The notes below the pieces were generated by a model. It searched no databases. It was not told where the DNA came from and was given only the letters and a program-made list of their open reading frames with translations. From JBKBKN01 sp046294625 (lineage in GTDB: Bacteria; Bacteroidota; Bacteroidia; M30B66): a stretch of DNA of 64,000 nt. The DNA lies in the NCBI GenBank assembly GCA_046294625.1, contig JBKBKN010000006.1:83648-147647 (forward strand), written 5' to 3'. The translations under genes were made by a program, and so were the position numbers. Of this stretch, positions 26,586 to 35,552 are shown in pieces; position 1 is the stretch's first letter; each line of letters starts with the position of its first letter.

Positions 26586-28400
26586 TTGAAGTCTTTGCTG
26601 TATCTCAATCGTTTTTTCCTGAAATATAAGTACAGGCTTATTTTCGGAACCTTGTTTGTGAGCATTTCCAATCTTTTTGCCATATATCCTGCTGAGATAC
26701 TGCGCAAAGGCATTGATCTGGTGTATGAAGGCATAGGTATTTACAACCTTTTTGCCGGCTCTTCGATCATCGCATCTGTTCGCAGTGATTATTTCAACTT
26801 GTTACTTATTTTCGGATTGGTGGTGTTAGCAACGGCTTTGCTCAAAGGTCTTTTTATGTTTTTCATGCGTCAAACCATCATCGTGATGAGTAGATTGATG
26901 GAGTTTGATCTGAAAAATGAAATTTTTCAGCACTATCAGAAGTTGGATTTAGGATTTTATAAGAAAAACAAAACCGGCGACCTAATGAACCGAATTTCTG
27001 AAGATGTGAGTCAGGTGCGAATGTATCTTGGGCCGGCTATTATGTATGCCATCAGCACGGTGACTTTGTTTGTGTTGGTGTTCGTAAAAATGATTTCTAT
27101 CAACGCTGAATTAACCCTGTATGTGCTCACGCCTATGCCGGTGTTGGCTTTGACTATTTATTTAATTAATTCATTGGTGATCAAAAGAAGTGAAGCAGTG
27201 CAACGTCAGTTGTCAACCATTTCGTCGTTTGTTCAGGAAAGTTTTTCGGGAATACGAGTGATTAAAGCATACAATAAGGAGCGCTTTACGAGAGAAACTT
27301 TTCAAAAAGAAACCGATCTCTATCGAAACAAGAATCTTGATTTGGTGAAAATAAACGCCTTGTTTTATCCGATGATTATTATGCTCATCGGTTTGAGTAC
27401 GATTATCACCATATACATTGGTGGTCAAAAGGTGTTTACCGGAGAAATTACTACTGGAATAATTGCCGAGTTTATTTTGTATGTCAATATGCTTACCTGG
27501 CCGGTGGCTTCAATTGGTTGGGTGACTTCGATTGTACAACGGGCAGCTGCATCGCAAACCCGTATCAATGAATTTATGCAAACAGAGCCTAAGATTCTCG
27601 ATAACCAAGATGGCGCCGCTGAGGTGGAAGGTAAAATCAGATTCGAGAATGTAAGTTTTACTTACCCCGATACCGGAATTAAAGCAATAAAAGATGTCAG
27701 CTTCGAAGTGAACGAGGGCGAATCACTGGCCATCGTAGGTCATACCGGTTCAGGAAAATCAACCATTGCAGCTTTGCTGTGCAGGCTTTATGATGCAGAT
27801 AGTGGTCATATTTATTTTGGCAACCATCACATCAAAGATATTAATCTCAAAGCCCTCAGATTGTCTATTGGGTATGTACCTCAGGAAGTGTTTTTGTTTT
27901 CAGACACTATCACTAATAACATTGCTTTTGGATTAGCGCGTTTCGATGGCAAGGAAGAGGAATTGAACCGCATTTATCAGGCTGCTAAAGATGCCGATAT
28001 TTATGAAAACATTATGCGATTCCCTGATGGATTTGAAACTAGGGTAGGAGAGCGAGGGGTGACTTTATCGGGTGGTCAAAAGCAAAGAATTTCCATAGCC
28101 AGAGCCATTATTCGCAACCCTTCAATTTTGATTTTCGATGATTGTCTTTCGGCTGTTGATACAGAAACAGAAGAGCGTATACTGGAAAGTTTGAAAAGCA
28201 TCATGAAGGGCAAAACGAGCATTATTATCAGTCACCGCATTTCGTCTGTGAAGCATTGCGATAAGATTATTGTGCTAGAAAACGGTCACATTTCAGAAAG
28301 TGGAAATCACGATGACTTGATGATTAAAAAAGGGATTTATTATGAACTGTATCAAAAACAACTAAGTGAAGAAGCTCAGCAAGTTTCCGGAAGTGAGTGA
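26586..28400 (+). CDS. ABC exporter, fused permease and ATPase (MsbA-like)
   Basis: 604 residues from a TTG with a good ribosome site. The N-terminal half has six membrane helices (about 20-320). The ATPase half has Walker A GHTGSGKST (about 386), the Q-loop YVPQEVFLFSDT, the signature LSGGQKQRIS (about 492), Walker B ILIFDDCLSAVD and the H-loop IISHR. The residue after the Walker B Asp is Asp where most ATPases have the catalytic Glu, a form often seen in Bacteroidota exporters of this type. It is probably a homodimeric exporter of lipid or peptide in the inner membrane. It is divergent from the leucine dehydrogenase gene. Confidence 0.93.
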   Translation: MKSLLYLNRFFLKYKYRLIFGTLFVSISNLFAIYPAEILRKGIDLVYEGIGIYNLFAGSSIIASVRSDYFNLLLIFGLVVLATALLKGLFMFFMRQTIIVMSRLMEFDLKNEIFQHYQKLDLGFYKKNKTGDLMNRISEDVSQVRMYLGPAIMYAISTVTLFVLVFVKMISINAELTLYVLTPMPVLALTIYLINSLVIKRSEAVQRQLSTISSFVQESFSGIRVIKAYNKERFTRETFQKETDLYRNKNLDLVKINALFYPMIIMLIGLSTIITIYIGGQKVFTGEITTGIIAEFILYVNMLTWPVASIGWVTSIVQRAAASQTRINEFMQTEPKILDNQDGAAEVEGKIRFENVSFTYPDTGIKAIKDVSFEVNEGESLAIVGHTGSGKSTIAALLCRLYDADSGHIYFGNHHIKDINLKALRLSIGYVPQEVFLFSDTITNNIAFGLARFDGKEEELNRIYQAAKDADIYENIMRFPDGFETRVGERGVTLSGGQKQRISIARAIIRNPSILIFDDCLSAVDTETEERILESLKSIMKGKTSIIISHRISSVKHCDKIIVLENGHISESGNHDDLMIKKGIYYELYQKQLSEEAQQVSGSE

Positions 28401-28465
28401 GTACACTAATTTTAAAACAATAGCTCAGCTTGGCTGTGTTCAAGATGAATGATTATATTAGCTCA

Positions 28466-28780
28466 ATGAATCATCCCTACATTTACCATATCTGTGAGCC
28501 ACATGAGTGGATTGAAAGGGTAGAAAATGGTTTATACTATCACCCTTCACTTGATGAAGAAGGGTTCATTCATTGTAGCACGGAAGCTCAACTACAGCCT
28601 ACCATTGAGCGTTTTTTCAAAGAAAGTCCCAAGTTGATAATTTTGCAAATCGACTGTCAACTTCTTGAAGCAGCGTTAAAGTATGAATTAGCCAAAGACC
28701 TTAATGAGTATTTTCCGCATATTTATGGTCCACTGAATATCGATGCAGTGGTGCATGTTGACTCAAAACGGATGCATTAG
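28466..28780 (+). CDS. DUF952 family protein
   Basis: 104 residues from ATG 28466 (MNHPYIYHICEPHEWIERVE); the frame is open to a TTG at 28430 and an ATG at 28445, but the domain starts here. The DUF952 pattern is visible: YHI....EW, then DEEGFIHCSTEAQL near 32, and ending YFPHIYGPLNIDAVVHV. The conserved GFIHCS box and Y.H.YG.L box support an enzyme-like fold of unknown activity. It follows the exporter on the same strand, 65 bp on. Confidence 0.85.
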   Translation: MNHPYIYHICEPHEWIERVENGLYYHPSLDEEGFIHCSTEAQLQPTIERFFKESPKLIILQIDCQLLEAALKYELAKDLNEYFPHIYGPLNIDAVVHVDSKRMH

Positions 28781-28798
28781 CGAGTTACTATCTTCTTT

Positions 28799-29227
28799 TC
28801 AGCGAAGATAAACGGCTTCAAATTCTGCGAGATAAATATTATCCTGAAACAAGATTAATCTTTTTCCTTCCATCTTAAACACATTCGCATTTTGTAGTAC
28901 TTTTCTGAAAGCTTCATCTGTTTTCATATCGGGACAAAGTCTGTTTGGTTTTTCAAGCTGAATGCTTATTGCGCGGTGGTCGGCATGAAAGCTCCCATCT
29001 ATCTTATTGCAACCACTAAAGCCTTTGATGCAATGCTGAAAATCAAGGATAAAATGAGCTTCCTTTTCTCTTGGCGGGGTGATGACTTCACGACCATCGA
29101 GCTTGGTAAGCTTCCAGTATGTGTTCACTAAGGTGGGGCTCTCAATTGTTTTATTCACTTTACAAGATGTGATCGCTATTGCAGTCACTACGACGGAAAG
29201 GATTACCGAAAAAGATGAAAACTTCAT
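28799..29227 (-). CDS. META-domain lipoprotein
   Basis: 142 residues. A lipoprotein signal (MKFSSFSVILSVVVTAIAIT then SC) gives Cys 22. The mature part is one META domain (HslJ-like): YWKLTKLDGREVI, then HFILDFQHCIKGFSGCNKID and LCPDMKTDEAFRKVL. The G-x-S/N-G-C-N motif is typical. These proteins sit in the periplasm or on the outer membrane and some relate to stress or antibiotic resistance; the role here is unknown. It is followed closely upstream by the LolD-like gene, 16 bp away, so they may be cotranscribed. Confidence 0.88.
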   Translation of the reverse strand: MKFSSFSVILSVVVTAIAITSCKVNKTIESPTLVNTYWKLTKLDGREVITPPREKEAHFILDFQHCIKGFSGCNKIDGSFHADHRAISIQLEKPNRLCPDMKTDEAFRKVLQNANVFKMEGKRLILFQDNIYLAEFEAVYLR

Positions 29228-29243
29228 ATATATTATTAACCTT

Positions 29244-29897
29244 TTATTCGATAATTACCCCATCTTTCATCACCAATTTACGATCAGTAAGTGCGGCCAG
29301 TTTTTCGTTATGTGTAACGATGATAAAAGTGAGCGCATACTTGTTTCTTAAATCAAAAAACAGTCTATGCAAATCTTCTGCATTTGCAGAATCGAGATTC
29401 CCGGAAGGTTCGTCGGCAAGAATAAGCGCAGGCTTATTAATCAATGCACGCGAAACGGAAACCCTTTGCTGCTCCCCTCCTGATAGTGCGGCAGGCTTGT
29501 GATGGAGTCTTGCAGATAATCCAAGCTCGTTTAAAATTTCTTTAGCATTCGCTTCAGCTTCTTTTTTGGATGTGCCGCCGATGAGCGCCGGAAGCATCAC
29601 ATTTTCCAAAGCGGTGAATTCAGGTAACAGCTGATGAAACTGAAACACAAATCCGATATGTTTATTTCTGAATTTGGAAAGTTCGTTGTCGGGAAGTGAA
29701 AATAAGTTGGTTTGATTGATATTTATACTGCCTTCGTCAGGACGTTCGAGTGTTCCAATGATTTTTAACAGCGTAGTTTTGCCTGCACCGGAAGCTCCGA
29801 CAATCGACACGAGCTCGCCTTTATTGACGCTGAGATTAACTCCTCGAAGCACCTTCACATCGCCATAATGTTTGATAATGTTTTTACATTCTACCAT
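29244..29897 (-). CDS. lolD: LolD-like ABC transporter ATPase
   Basis: 217 residues, single ATPase domain. Walker A GASGAGKTTLL (about 35), Q-loop FVFQFHQLLPEFTALENV (about 88), signature LSGGEQQRV (about 139), Walker B LILADEPSGNLD (about 158) and H-loop IVTHN are all intact. The LLPEFTALENVMLPALI stretch is characteristic of the LolD/MacB group, which pulls lipoproteins out of the inner membrane with LolC/E-type permeases. No permease gene is adjacent, as usual in Bacteroidota where it lies elsewhere. A TraB/GumN gene lies 4 bp upstream in the same operon. Confidence 0.9.
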   Translation of the reverse strand: MVECKNIIKHYGDVKVLRGVNLSVNKGELVSIVGASGAGKTTLLKIIGTLERPDEGSININQTNLFSLPDNELSKFRNKHIGFVFQFHQLLPEFTALENVMLPALIGGTSKKEAEANAKEILNELGLSARLHHKPAALSGGEQQRVSVSRALINKPALILADEPSGNLDSANAEDLHRLFFDLRNKYALTFIIVTHNEKLAALTDRKLVMKDGVIIE

Positions 29898-29901
29898 TTT
29901 A

Positions 29902-30861
29902 TCAGTTCATTGGCGTGAGTATAAAACCTTGCTTTAGCAGTAAATTCAATAAGCCATCTTCACCCGGCAAATGTAAGGCACCCACGGCGATAAACGTGTT
30001 GCTCATATTAATCACTTTTACTAATTGAGGTATCCATTCCTGATTTCGTTCTCTAATCAGTTTTCGACTTTCTTCGGGCGAAAAGTTGGAGAAAAACAAC
30101 ATCTCACTCAGGCAATTCAGATTCTGCTGTAAGTAGCAATTCAGCAATTCTTTATTGTGCTTGTTGTTGTCATTTTCATTTCTGACTAAATCGAGCAAAA
30201 GCATAGCCTGACGTTCAAGAGAAAAACTATTGAACAACATCTCAATTTGCGATTGCACAGTTTCTAACGCTAAATACTTTTTCTTTTTGCGTTTAGCTTC
30301 TTCCTGCAAATATTGATTGATGCCCCGACCTGTCGAGTTTTGGTTAAACACCACCCCTTGTTCTCTATTATTGATGGCATTGAGCATTAGATAAATGGCA
30401 ATAGGCTTAATATGGTGATATTTTTTGAAATCTAAACCTGTTTTAATTTGAAAATATGCAGCAACATCTACATATTCATCTGAATCGAAAATTTGCTTTA
30501 AGGATTTCTCTTTCATCACCGATAAGCTGCTGATGTCGCTCAGCGATTCATGCGAATATTTTACTTCACTGATCAGCACATCACACCTATCGAATGCTTT
30601 TCGAAAAGTTTTGATGTTGTCAAGAAACGTGTAAGTCACCAATGCATTGGTTCCCAAGATATAAGAAGCTCCTTTTTGCCCTTCTTTTTCAATTTTCCAA
30701 AGCAGTTTATTTTCTGATTGTTGAGCAGAAGCATTGATCAATAATGCAAAGATACTAAGCACCAGCATTGCAATTCTAAATTTCAGAATGCTATGACCAC
30801 TGTTCTGTTTTTTTATCCTGCTTTTTGCCTTTTTATTTTCCGGCTTTTCTTTCTTTTGCAT
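29902..30861 (-). CDS. TraB/GumN family protein lacking the first catalytic histidine
   Basis: 319 residues. The N-terminus is unusually basic (MQKKEKPENKKAKSRIKKQN), then a hydrophobic signal (about 27-46, ends NASAQ); a start at ATG 30768 would give a normal signal peptide. The family features are NKLLWKIEKEGQKGASYILG, then GTNALV where relatives have the G-x-x-H metal motif, CDVLISEVKYS with the conserved Glu, and FIAVGALHLPGEDGLLNLL with the second G-x-x-H. The loss of the first His suggests a changed or absent metalloprotease activity. It lies 4 bp before lolD. Confidence 0.8.
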   Translation of the reverse strand: MQKKEKPENKKAKSRIKKQNSGHSILKFRIAMLVLSIFALLINASAQQSENKLLWKIEKEGQKGASYILGTNALVTYTFLDNIKTFRKAFDRCDVLISEVKYSHESLSDISSLSVMKEKSLKQIFDSDEYVDVAAYFQIKTGLDFKKYHHIKPIAIYLMLNAINNREQGVVFNQNSTGRGINQYLQEEAKRKKKKYLALETVQSQIEMLFNSFSLERQAMLLLDLVRNENDNNKHNKELLNCYLQQNLNCLSEMLFFSNFSPEESRKLIRERNQEWIPQLVKVINMSNTFIAVGALHLPGEDGLLNLLLKQGFILTPMN

Positions 30862-30955
30862 GCACTACAAAGATGCCAATTCGCTTCGATATTATTTTTA
30901 CCCAACCATATTTTTATCAGCTAATTGACGTTGATATCACAATGCAATTTGAGCA

Positions 30956-33328
30956 ATGAAAATCAGCAAGTTACATTTCAACCGTCCCAAGCTGATTAAG
31001 GCTTTAATTGCATTATTGGCAGTTTTGTTCATCTTAAGAATTTCAGTGCATGAGCCATTGTTCGATGCACCTTATTCCCGGGTTTTGTATGATCGGTATG
31101 GGCATCTGTTAGCTGCTTCTATAGCAGCAGATGAGCAATGGCGATTTCCGGAACAAGATAGTGTACCCTATAAATTCAGAGAATCGATACTGATGTTTGA
31201 AGATGAGTATTTTTTCTATCATCCGGGGATAAATCCAGTTTCAATAGGTCGGGCAATGATTCAAAACATTAGGGCAGGAAGAATCAAAAGTGGAGGAAGC
31301 ACAATCAGCATGCAGCTCGTGAGGCTTTCTCAAGAGCGGAGGGGAAAATCGTGGTGGCGTAAAATCACAGAATCCTTTGTGTCGCTTGGTGTAGAGCTTC
31401 GTTACAGCAAGTCATCCATATTAAAGCTCTACACATCTCATGCTCCATTTGGTGGAAATGTGGTGGGTTTAGATGCTGCAGCTTGGCGCTATTTCGGAAA
31501 AAGCTCAACAGAGCTCTCCTGGGCAGAATCAGCAACTTTGGCAGTGCTACCTAATGCACCTGCATTGATTTTTCCAGGGAAAAATAGTCAACGGCTACTT
31601 CGAAAACGAGATGCGCTACTTAGAAAATTACATCAAAAAGGGAAACTCGATGCCTTGGAATTGAAACTTGCTCTTGAAGAGACATTGCCTGATAAGCCAC
31701 ATCCATTACCACAAAATGCCATGTATTTGCTTAACAGGTCTAAAAATGATTGGTTAAATTCGAATCGGATTTCCTCCACATTGCAAAAAAGTCTTCAATT
31801 GGAAGTGGAGCACCTATTAAGGCGAACTGCAGATTTTCGAAAAGCAAATGGCATACATCATGCGGCCATTTTGGTGCTCAATGTGAAAACAGGCCAAGTA
31901 GAAGCCTATGCAGGAAATGCTGAATACAGCGATGATGACCGTGGGTCTATGGTTGATATGATCCCTGCACCCCGAAGCACAGGTAGTATTCTTAAACCAA
32001 TTCTGCTCGGCGCTGCACTTCAGGAAGGTAGAATTCTGCCATACTCACTCATACCGGACATTCCCACCCAGATTGGGGGTTATGTACCAAAGAATTTCAA
32101 TCTCACTTATGATGGTGCCGTTCCTGCGCGCAATGCCATTTCACGATCACTCAATATTCCATCTGTACGCATGCTTAATCAACTTGGGGTGGGGAAGTTT
32201 CATAACTTACTTCGGCAAGCAGGCATGAGCACCATCACACGCTCGCCAATGCACTATGGATTGTCATTGATATTAGGAGGGGCAGAAGGACGGCTGGATG
32301 AAATTTGTTTGATTTATGCTAACCTTGCCCGCTCATTGCTAGCATTTAATACAAGTGATCCAAGTTATGACGCTTGGCTCGGTCAATTGCAATATATCAA
32401 TGATGAAGACAAAGAGCCAAAACGAGACAGTGTGAAAAAGCAATTGTTCACACCGGCTGTGATATATGAAGTTTTTCAAGCCATGGTGCAGGTATCGCGA
32501 CCCGATGAGGAAGCTTCGTGGAGCGAGTTTAGTAGTGGTCGACGAGTAGCCTGGAAAACAGGAACAAGTTTTGGACATCGCGATGCATGGTCAGTTGGCG
32601 TTACACCAAACTATGTAGTAGGAGTTTGGGTAGGCAATGCCAATGGAGCTTCGAGTGCTTCGCTCACAGGTATTGGTGCAGCAGCACCACTTATGTTTGA
32701 TGTGTTCCAACAATTGCCCGTGGTGCCTTGGTTCTCAAAACCGGAGGAGAATTATCAAACCATTAAAGTTTGCAAAAAAAGCGGATATGTGGCTGGATTG
32801 CATTGTGGTCGCGATGCTATCAATAAAGATGTTCCCGAAGTAGAACGCAACAGAATTACTTGCCCCTATCATCAATCAATATTTTTAGACAAACAAACAG
32901 GTGAACGGGTAAATGCGAGTTGCGCAGATCCATCGGAAATGGAAGTTAAATCTTGGTTTATCCTACCACCTGCTATTGAATTTTATTATAAGCAAAAACA
33001 TGCCGATTATGTTCCATTGCCTTTTTTGAGAGCAGGTTGCAATAGTCTGGAAGATATCAAAAATATGGAAGTGATTTACCCTCGCGATCTTTCAGAAATT
33101 TTTATTCCACGCAACTGGAAAAGCGAGAAAGGTGCTGTGGTATTTGAAGCGACTCACCGCGATCCACAAGTCAAGATTTATTGGAATTTGGATGGTAAAT
33201 ACGTTGGACAAACCGCACAAATTCATCGCATAAGCATGCAGCCTCATCCCGGAGAGCATGTTTTAAGCCTGATAGATGCCTATGGAAATAAAATCAGTAG
33301 GAAAATAATGATTTATACCAAAGATTGA
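30956..33328 (+). CDS. pbpC: penicillin-binding protein 1C (transglycosylase/transpeptidase)
   Basis: 790 residues. A membrane anchor (12-28) is followed by a GT51 glycosyltransferase domain (about 50-225) with catalytic Glu in MFEDEYFFYHPGINP and the GGSTISMQLVR box. The transpeptidase domain has STGSILKP (S-x-x-K, about 341), SRSLNIPSV (S-x-N) and WKTGTSFGHRDAW (K-T-G, about 532). Cysteines at about 605-660 and a C-terminal BiPBP_C beta domain (from about 700) are typical of PBP1C. It polymerises and may crosslink peptidoglycan. The usual partner, an alpha-2-macroglobulin gene, is not adjacent; instead a convergent secreted protein ends 6 bp away. Confidence 0.94.
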   Translation: MKISKLHFNRPKLIKALIALLAVLFILRISVHEPLFDAPYSRVLYDRYGHLLAASIAADEQWRFPEQDSVPYKFRESILMFEDEYFFYHPGINPVSIGRAMIQNIRAGRIKSGGSTISMQLVRLSQERRGKSWWRKITESFVSLGVELRYSKSSILKLYTSHAPFGGNVVGLDAAAWRYFGKSSTELSWAESATLAVLPNAPALIFPGKNSQRLLRKRDALLRKLHQKGKLDALELKLALEETLPDKPHPLPQNAMYLLNRSKNDWLNSNRISSTLQKSLQLEVEHLLRRTADFRKANGIHHAAILVLNVKTGQVEAYAGNAEYSDDDRGSMVDMIPAPRSTGSILKPILLGAALQEGRILPYSLIPDIPTQIGGYVPKNFNLTYDGAVPARNAISRSLNIPSVRMLNQLGVGKFHNLLRQAGMSTITRSPMHYGLSLILGGAEGRLDEICLIYANLARSLLAFNTSDPSYDAWLGQLQYINDEDKEPKRDSVKKQLFTPAVIYEVFQAMVQVSRPDEEASWSEFSSGRRVAWKTGTSFGHRDAWSVGVTPNYVVGVWVGNANGASSASLTGIGAAAPLMFDVFQQLPVVPWFSKPEENYQTIKVCKKSGYVAGLHCGRDAINKDVPEVERNRITCPYHQSIFLDKQTGERVNASCADPSEMEVKSWFILPPAIEFYYKQKHADYVPLPFLRAGCNSLEDIKNMEVIYPRDLSEIFIPRNWKSEKGAVVFEATHRDPQVKIYWNLDGKYVGQTAQIHRISMQPHPGEHVLSLIDAYGNKISRKIMIYTKD

Positions 33329-33334
33329 TTTATC

Positions 33335-34942
33335 CTATTCATAATCAAAATCCACAATTCCAATTTTGAAACGATTGTTTCTTACCGCATAAACCATGGC
33401 TGACGATGGACTTATTTGATAGGATAATATTGGTATGAAAAACATTTTCTGTACGCGGTCGGTGGAGAGTGGAATACGAGCAAAAGCTCCTTCTTTGGAT
33501 AAAATCACCATTACAGGCACTGATTTACGCACATTGGTCATCACGCCTACTCTTCCATCAGTGGCATTGACATTTCGTGGATGATCATTGAACAGGAAAA
33601 TCAGTTCCTCGTCTTTGCTAACTCCATAACAATAAGACAAGAACTTGCCCCCATCATTGGTGCTTTGTTGATATTTAGGAATGTTAGCCGTCCAAAGTGC
33701 ATTTCCATTTGAATCGAATTTGAAAGTGACAATGTTGTTGTAATTGAAGTTATATTGACAATTAATCATGCCGGTTCTGAAATCGCGAAAGCAAATTTCG
33801 TCAACGTAAAACTGTTCACCAACAAGAGCAACCGACCCATCTTTGAAAATCTGCACCTGATCAACTTTAAAATCAGGCACTTCGGTCATGCGTCTTACTC
33901 TTCGGCTTGGAATGAAATCAACGACAAAATCTTTTTCAAATTTTTCCATTTTTCGATAAGCAATTTCTCTGGCCTTACGGTCTATTTCAATGAAAAATGT
34001 TCCTGCTGCCCGACTCGATGAAATGCCGGAATAAAAGCCTGCACAGATTACTCTATCTCCATCAATTGCCATATTTACATCGCTGGTAAAGTAATTTTCC
34101 ATTTGCAAGTTGTAATCTTCTACTGCATCGCGATCGGGACCAAAGGTTACTAGGCTGTAGCGATATCGTGGTACTGAGCGGTCAACAACTTCATTTTTTT
34201 CCAGAAAAATTCTTACTAAGAGGTAAACACGACCATTTTCATCAACATGGGTGCGATAGATATTGAAGTTACGCTCCCGATATGGAAACTCGATAAATCG
34301 TTCATAGACCAAATTCATATCCTGGTCAAACATTCTGAACTCCGCTTTTTCATTCTGATATTTTTCAAAAGCCTGATTGTAATATATCAAAACCTTGTTG
34401 CGGTTGTTATTAGGAATTACACGCAGTAAACTTTGATTACTTCTTTTGCGGGCTTCAAATTCGGCCAATTTGAAATCCTTGCCAATAGGCTCGCCTTCGA
34501 GATTAAATTGTCTTGCATAGACTTCAACCTTGTTTTTATCCTTATTGTAGTGTGAACCAAAGAAAACAGGATAATCGCCCAAACGGGTGAAGGCTTCGAT
34601 TTCCAATGCTCTTGTACCTTTGGCGGTCGATAAAACCACAGGCTTGGAATATTGTGGCAACAAACTATAGTTGTCATACCGCTCAATGTAGGCTTTGGCT
34701 CCGCTGAATAGGGTGGCAGGCGAATAAATATATTTCATGATGCCCTCAGGCCAACTGTCTATGTAATAATGCTCGGCATTGCTTGTGGGTAGAGCCATTG
34801 CACTTCCCCATTGAATAGGCGGCTTGACTTGTGCCGAAAGGTCGAATTGAAGTAAAACTAATAAGCAAATGAGCAGAGAAGTGAGAGGTTGTTTCTTCTT
34901 TCCTGCATAAGTTGCTAGTGATATGATTTTGTGATTCAACAT
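33335..34942 (-). CDS. secreted protein of unknown function
   Basis: 535 residues. The signal peptide is preceded by a short lead (MLNHKIISLATYAGKKKQPL then LTSLLICLLVLLQFDLSAQ). The rest is mostly beta-strand with repeats of about 50 residues that end in hydrophobic-x-hydrophobic strands, for example KVEVYARQFNLEGEPIGKDF, EFRMFDQDMNLVYERFIEFP and VTFKFDSNGNALWTANIPKY, which suggests a propeller. No enzyme motif or sorting tail is visible. It matches the general look of Bacteroidota hypothetical exported proteins. Convergent with pbpC, 6 bp between stops. Confidence 0.65.
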   Translation of the reverse strand: MLNHKIISLATYAGKKKQPLTSLLICLLVLLQFDLSAQVKPPIQWGSAMALPTSNAEHYYIDSWPEGIMKYIYSPATLFSGAKAYIERYDNYSLLPQYSKPVVLSTAKGTRALEIEAFTRLGDYPVFFGSHYNKDKNKVEVYARQFNLEGEPIGKDFKLAEFEARKRSNQSLLRVIPNNNRNKVLIYYNQAFEKYQNEKAEFRMFDQDMNLVYERFIEFPYRERNFNIYRTHVDENGRVYLLVRIFLEKNEVVDRSVPRYRYSLVTFGPDRDAVEDYNLQMENYFTSDVNMAIDGDRVICAGFYSGISSSRAAGTFFIEIDRKAREIAYRKMEKFEKDFVVDFIPSRRVRRMTEVPDFKVDQVQIFKDGSVALVGEQFYVDEICFRDFRTGMINCQYNFNYNNIVTFKFDSNGNALWTANIPKYQQSTNDGGKFLSYCYGVSKDEELIFLFNDHPRNVNATDGRVGVMTNVRKSVPVMVILSKEGAFARIPLSTDRVQKMFFIPILSYQISPSSAMVYAVRNNRFKIGIVDFDYE

Positions 34943-35030
34943 TTTTATTATCTAATCTGCATCTTGAAGCCAAACTAAGTCATGTTGACTTAAAAAGGAT
35001 AAAGGAACCTAGTTGACTTTGGTTTTGTAA

Positions 35031-35525
35031 TTAAATTAAATTCACAACGAAGCTTTCATAAATATATTCCTCATCGCTAATTTTTTTCAATTGACAAGAT
35101 TTGAATCCGTCAAGTTTTTGATCACACTGAACAAACGTATTTACTATTAACTCAGGCAGCAAAAGTTTGATTCTGTTGCTGATAGCAACCAATCGACCAT
35201 TCTCAAAAAACAACTGAAGTGCGCATCTGTATACATTGTCTGTAGTTTCTTCAAATTCAGCCAATTGATAAGGTTTTTCCAAACTGAGCTTTAAATGGGC
35301 AAGGGTTGTTTTGTCTTGAAGCATTTGCAGCGTATCGCCGAAACAAAGGTTATATTTGGTGATACCAACAGGAATTTCAGCCACGAGTATTTTACTGTCT
35401 TCAATTATTAGGTGTTCCAAAGGTTCAGCATCGGATAGCCGCACTTCTGATGGCACAGACATTAGCTGAATTAATGCTATGATAAGCGCGAAAAGTAACG
35501 AACTGAATAGGATTTTTCTAATCAT
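35031..35525 (-). CDS. small exported protein of unknown function
   Basis: 164 residues with an N-terminal hydrophobic segment (MIRKILFSSLLFALIIALIQ). The mature region has a few aligned beta-strands (LIIEDSKILVAEIPVGITKY, LAHLKLSLEKPYQLAEFEET, VYRCALQLFFENGRLVAISN) and four cysteines. No family is recognised. It follows the sodium symporter gene on the same strand, 27 bp after that gene's stop, so the two may share a transcript. Confidence 0.6.
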   Translation of the reverse strand: MIRKILFSSLLFALIIALIQLMSVPSEVRLSDAEPLEHLIIEDSKILVAEIPVGITKYNLCFGDTLQMLQDKTTLAHLKLSLEKPYQLAEFEETTDNVYRCALQLFFENGRLVAISNRIKLLLPELIVNTFVQCDQKLDGFKSCQLKKISDEEYIYESFVVNLI

Positions 35526-35552
35526 ATGAAGCGATATTAAACTTTGAACTGA

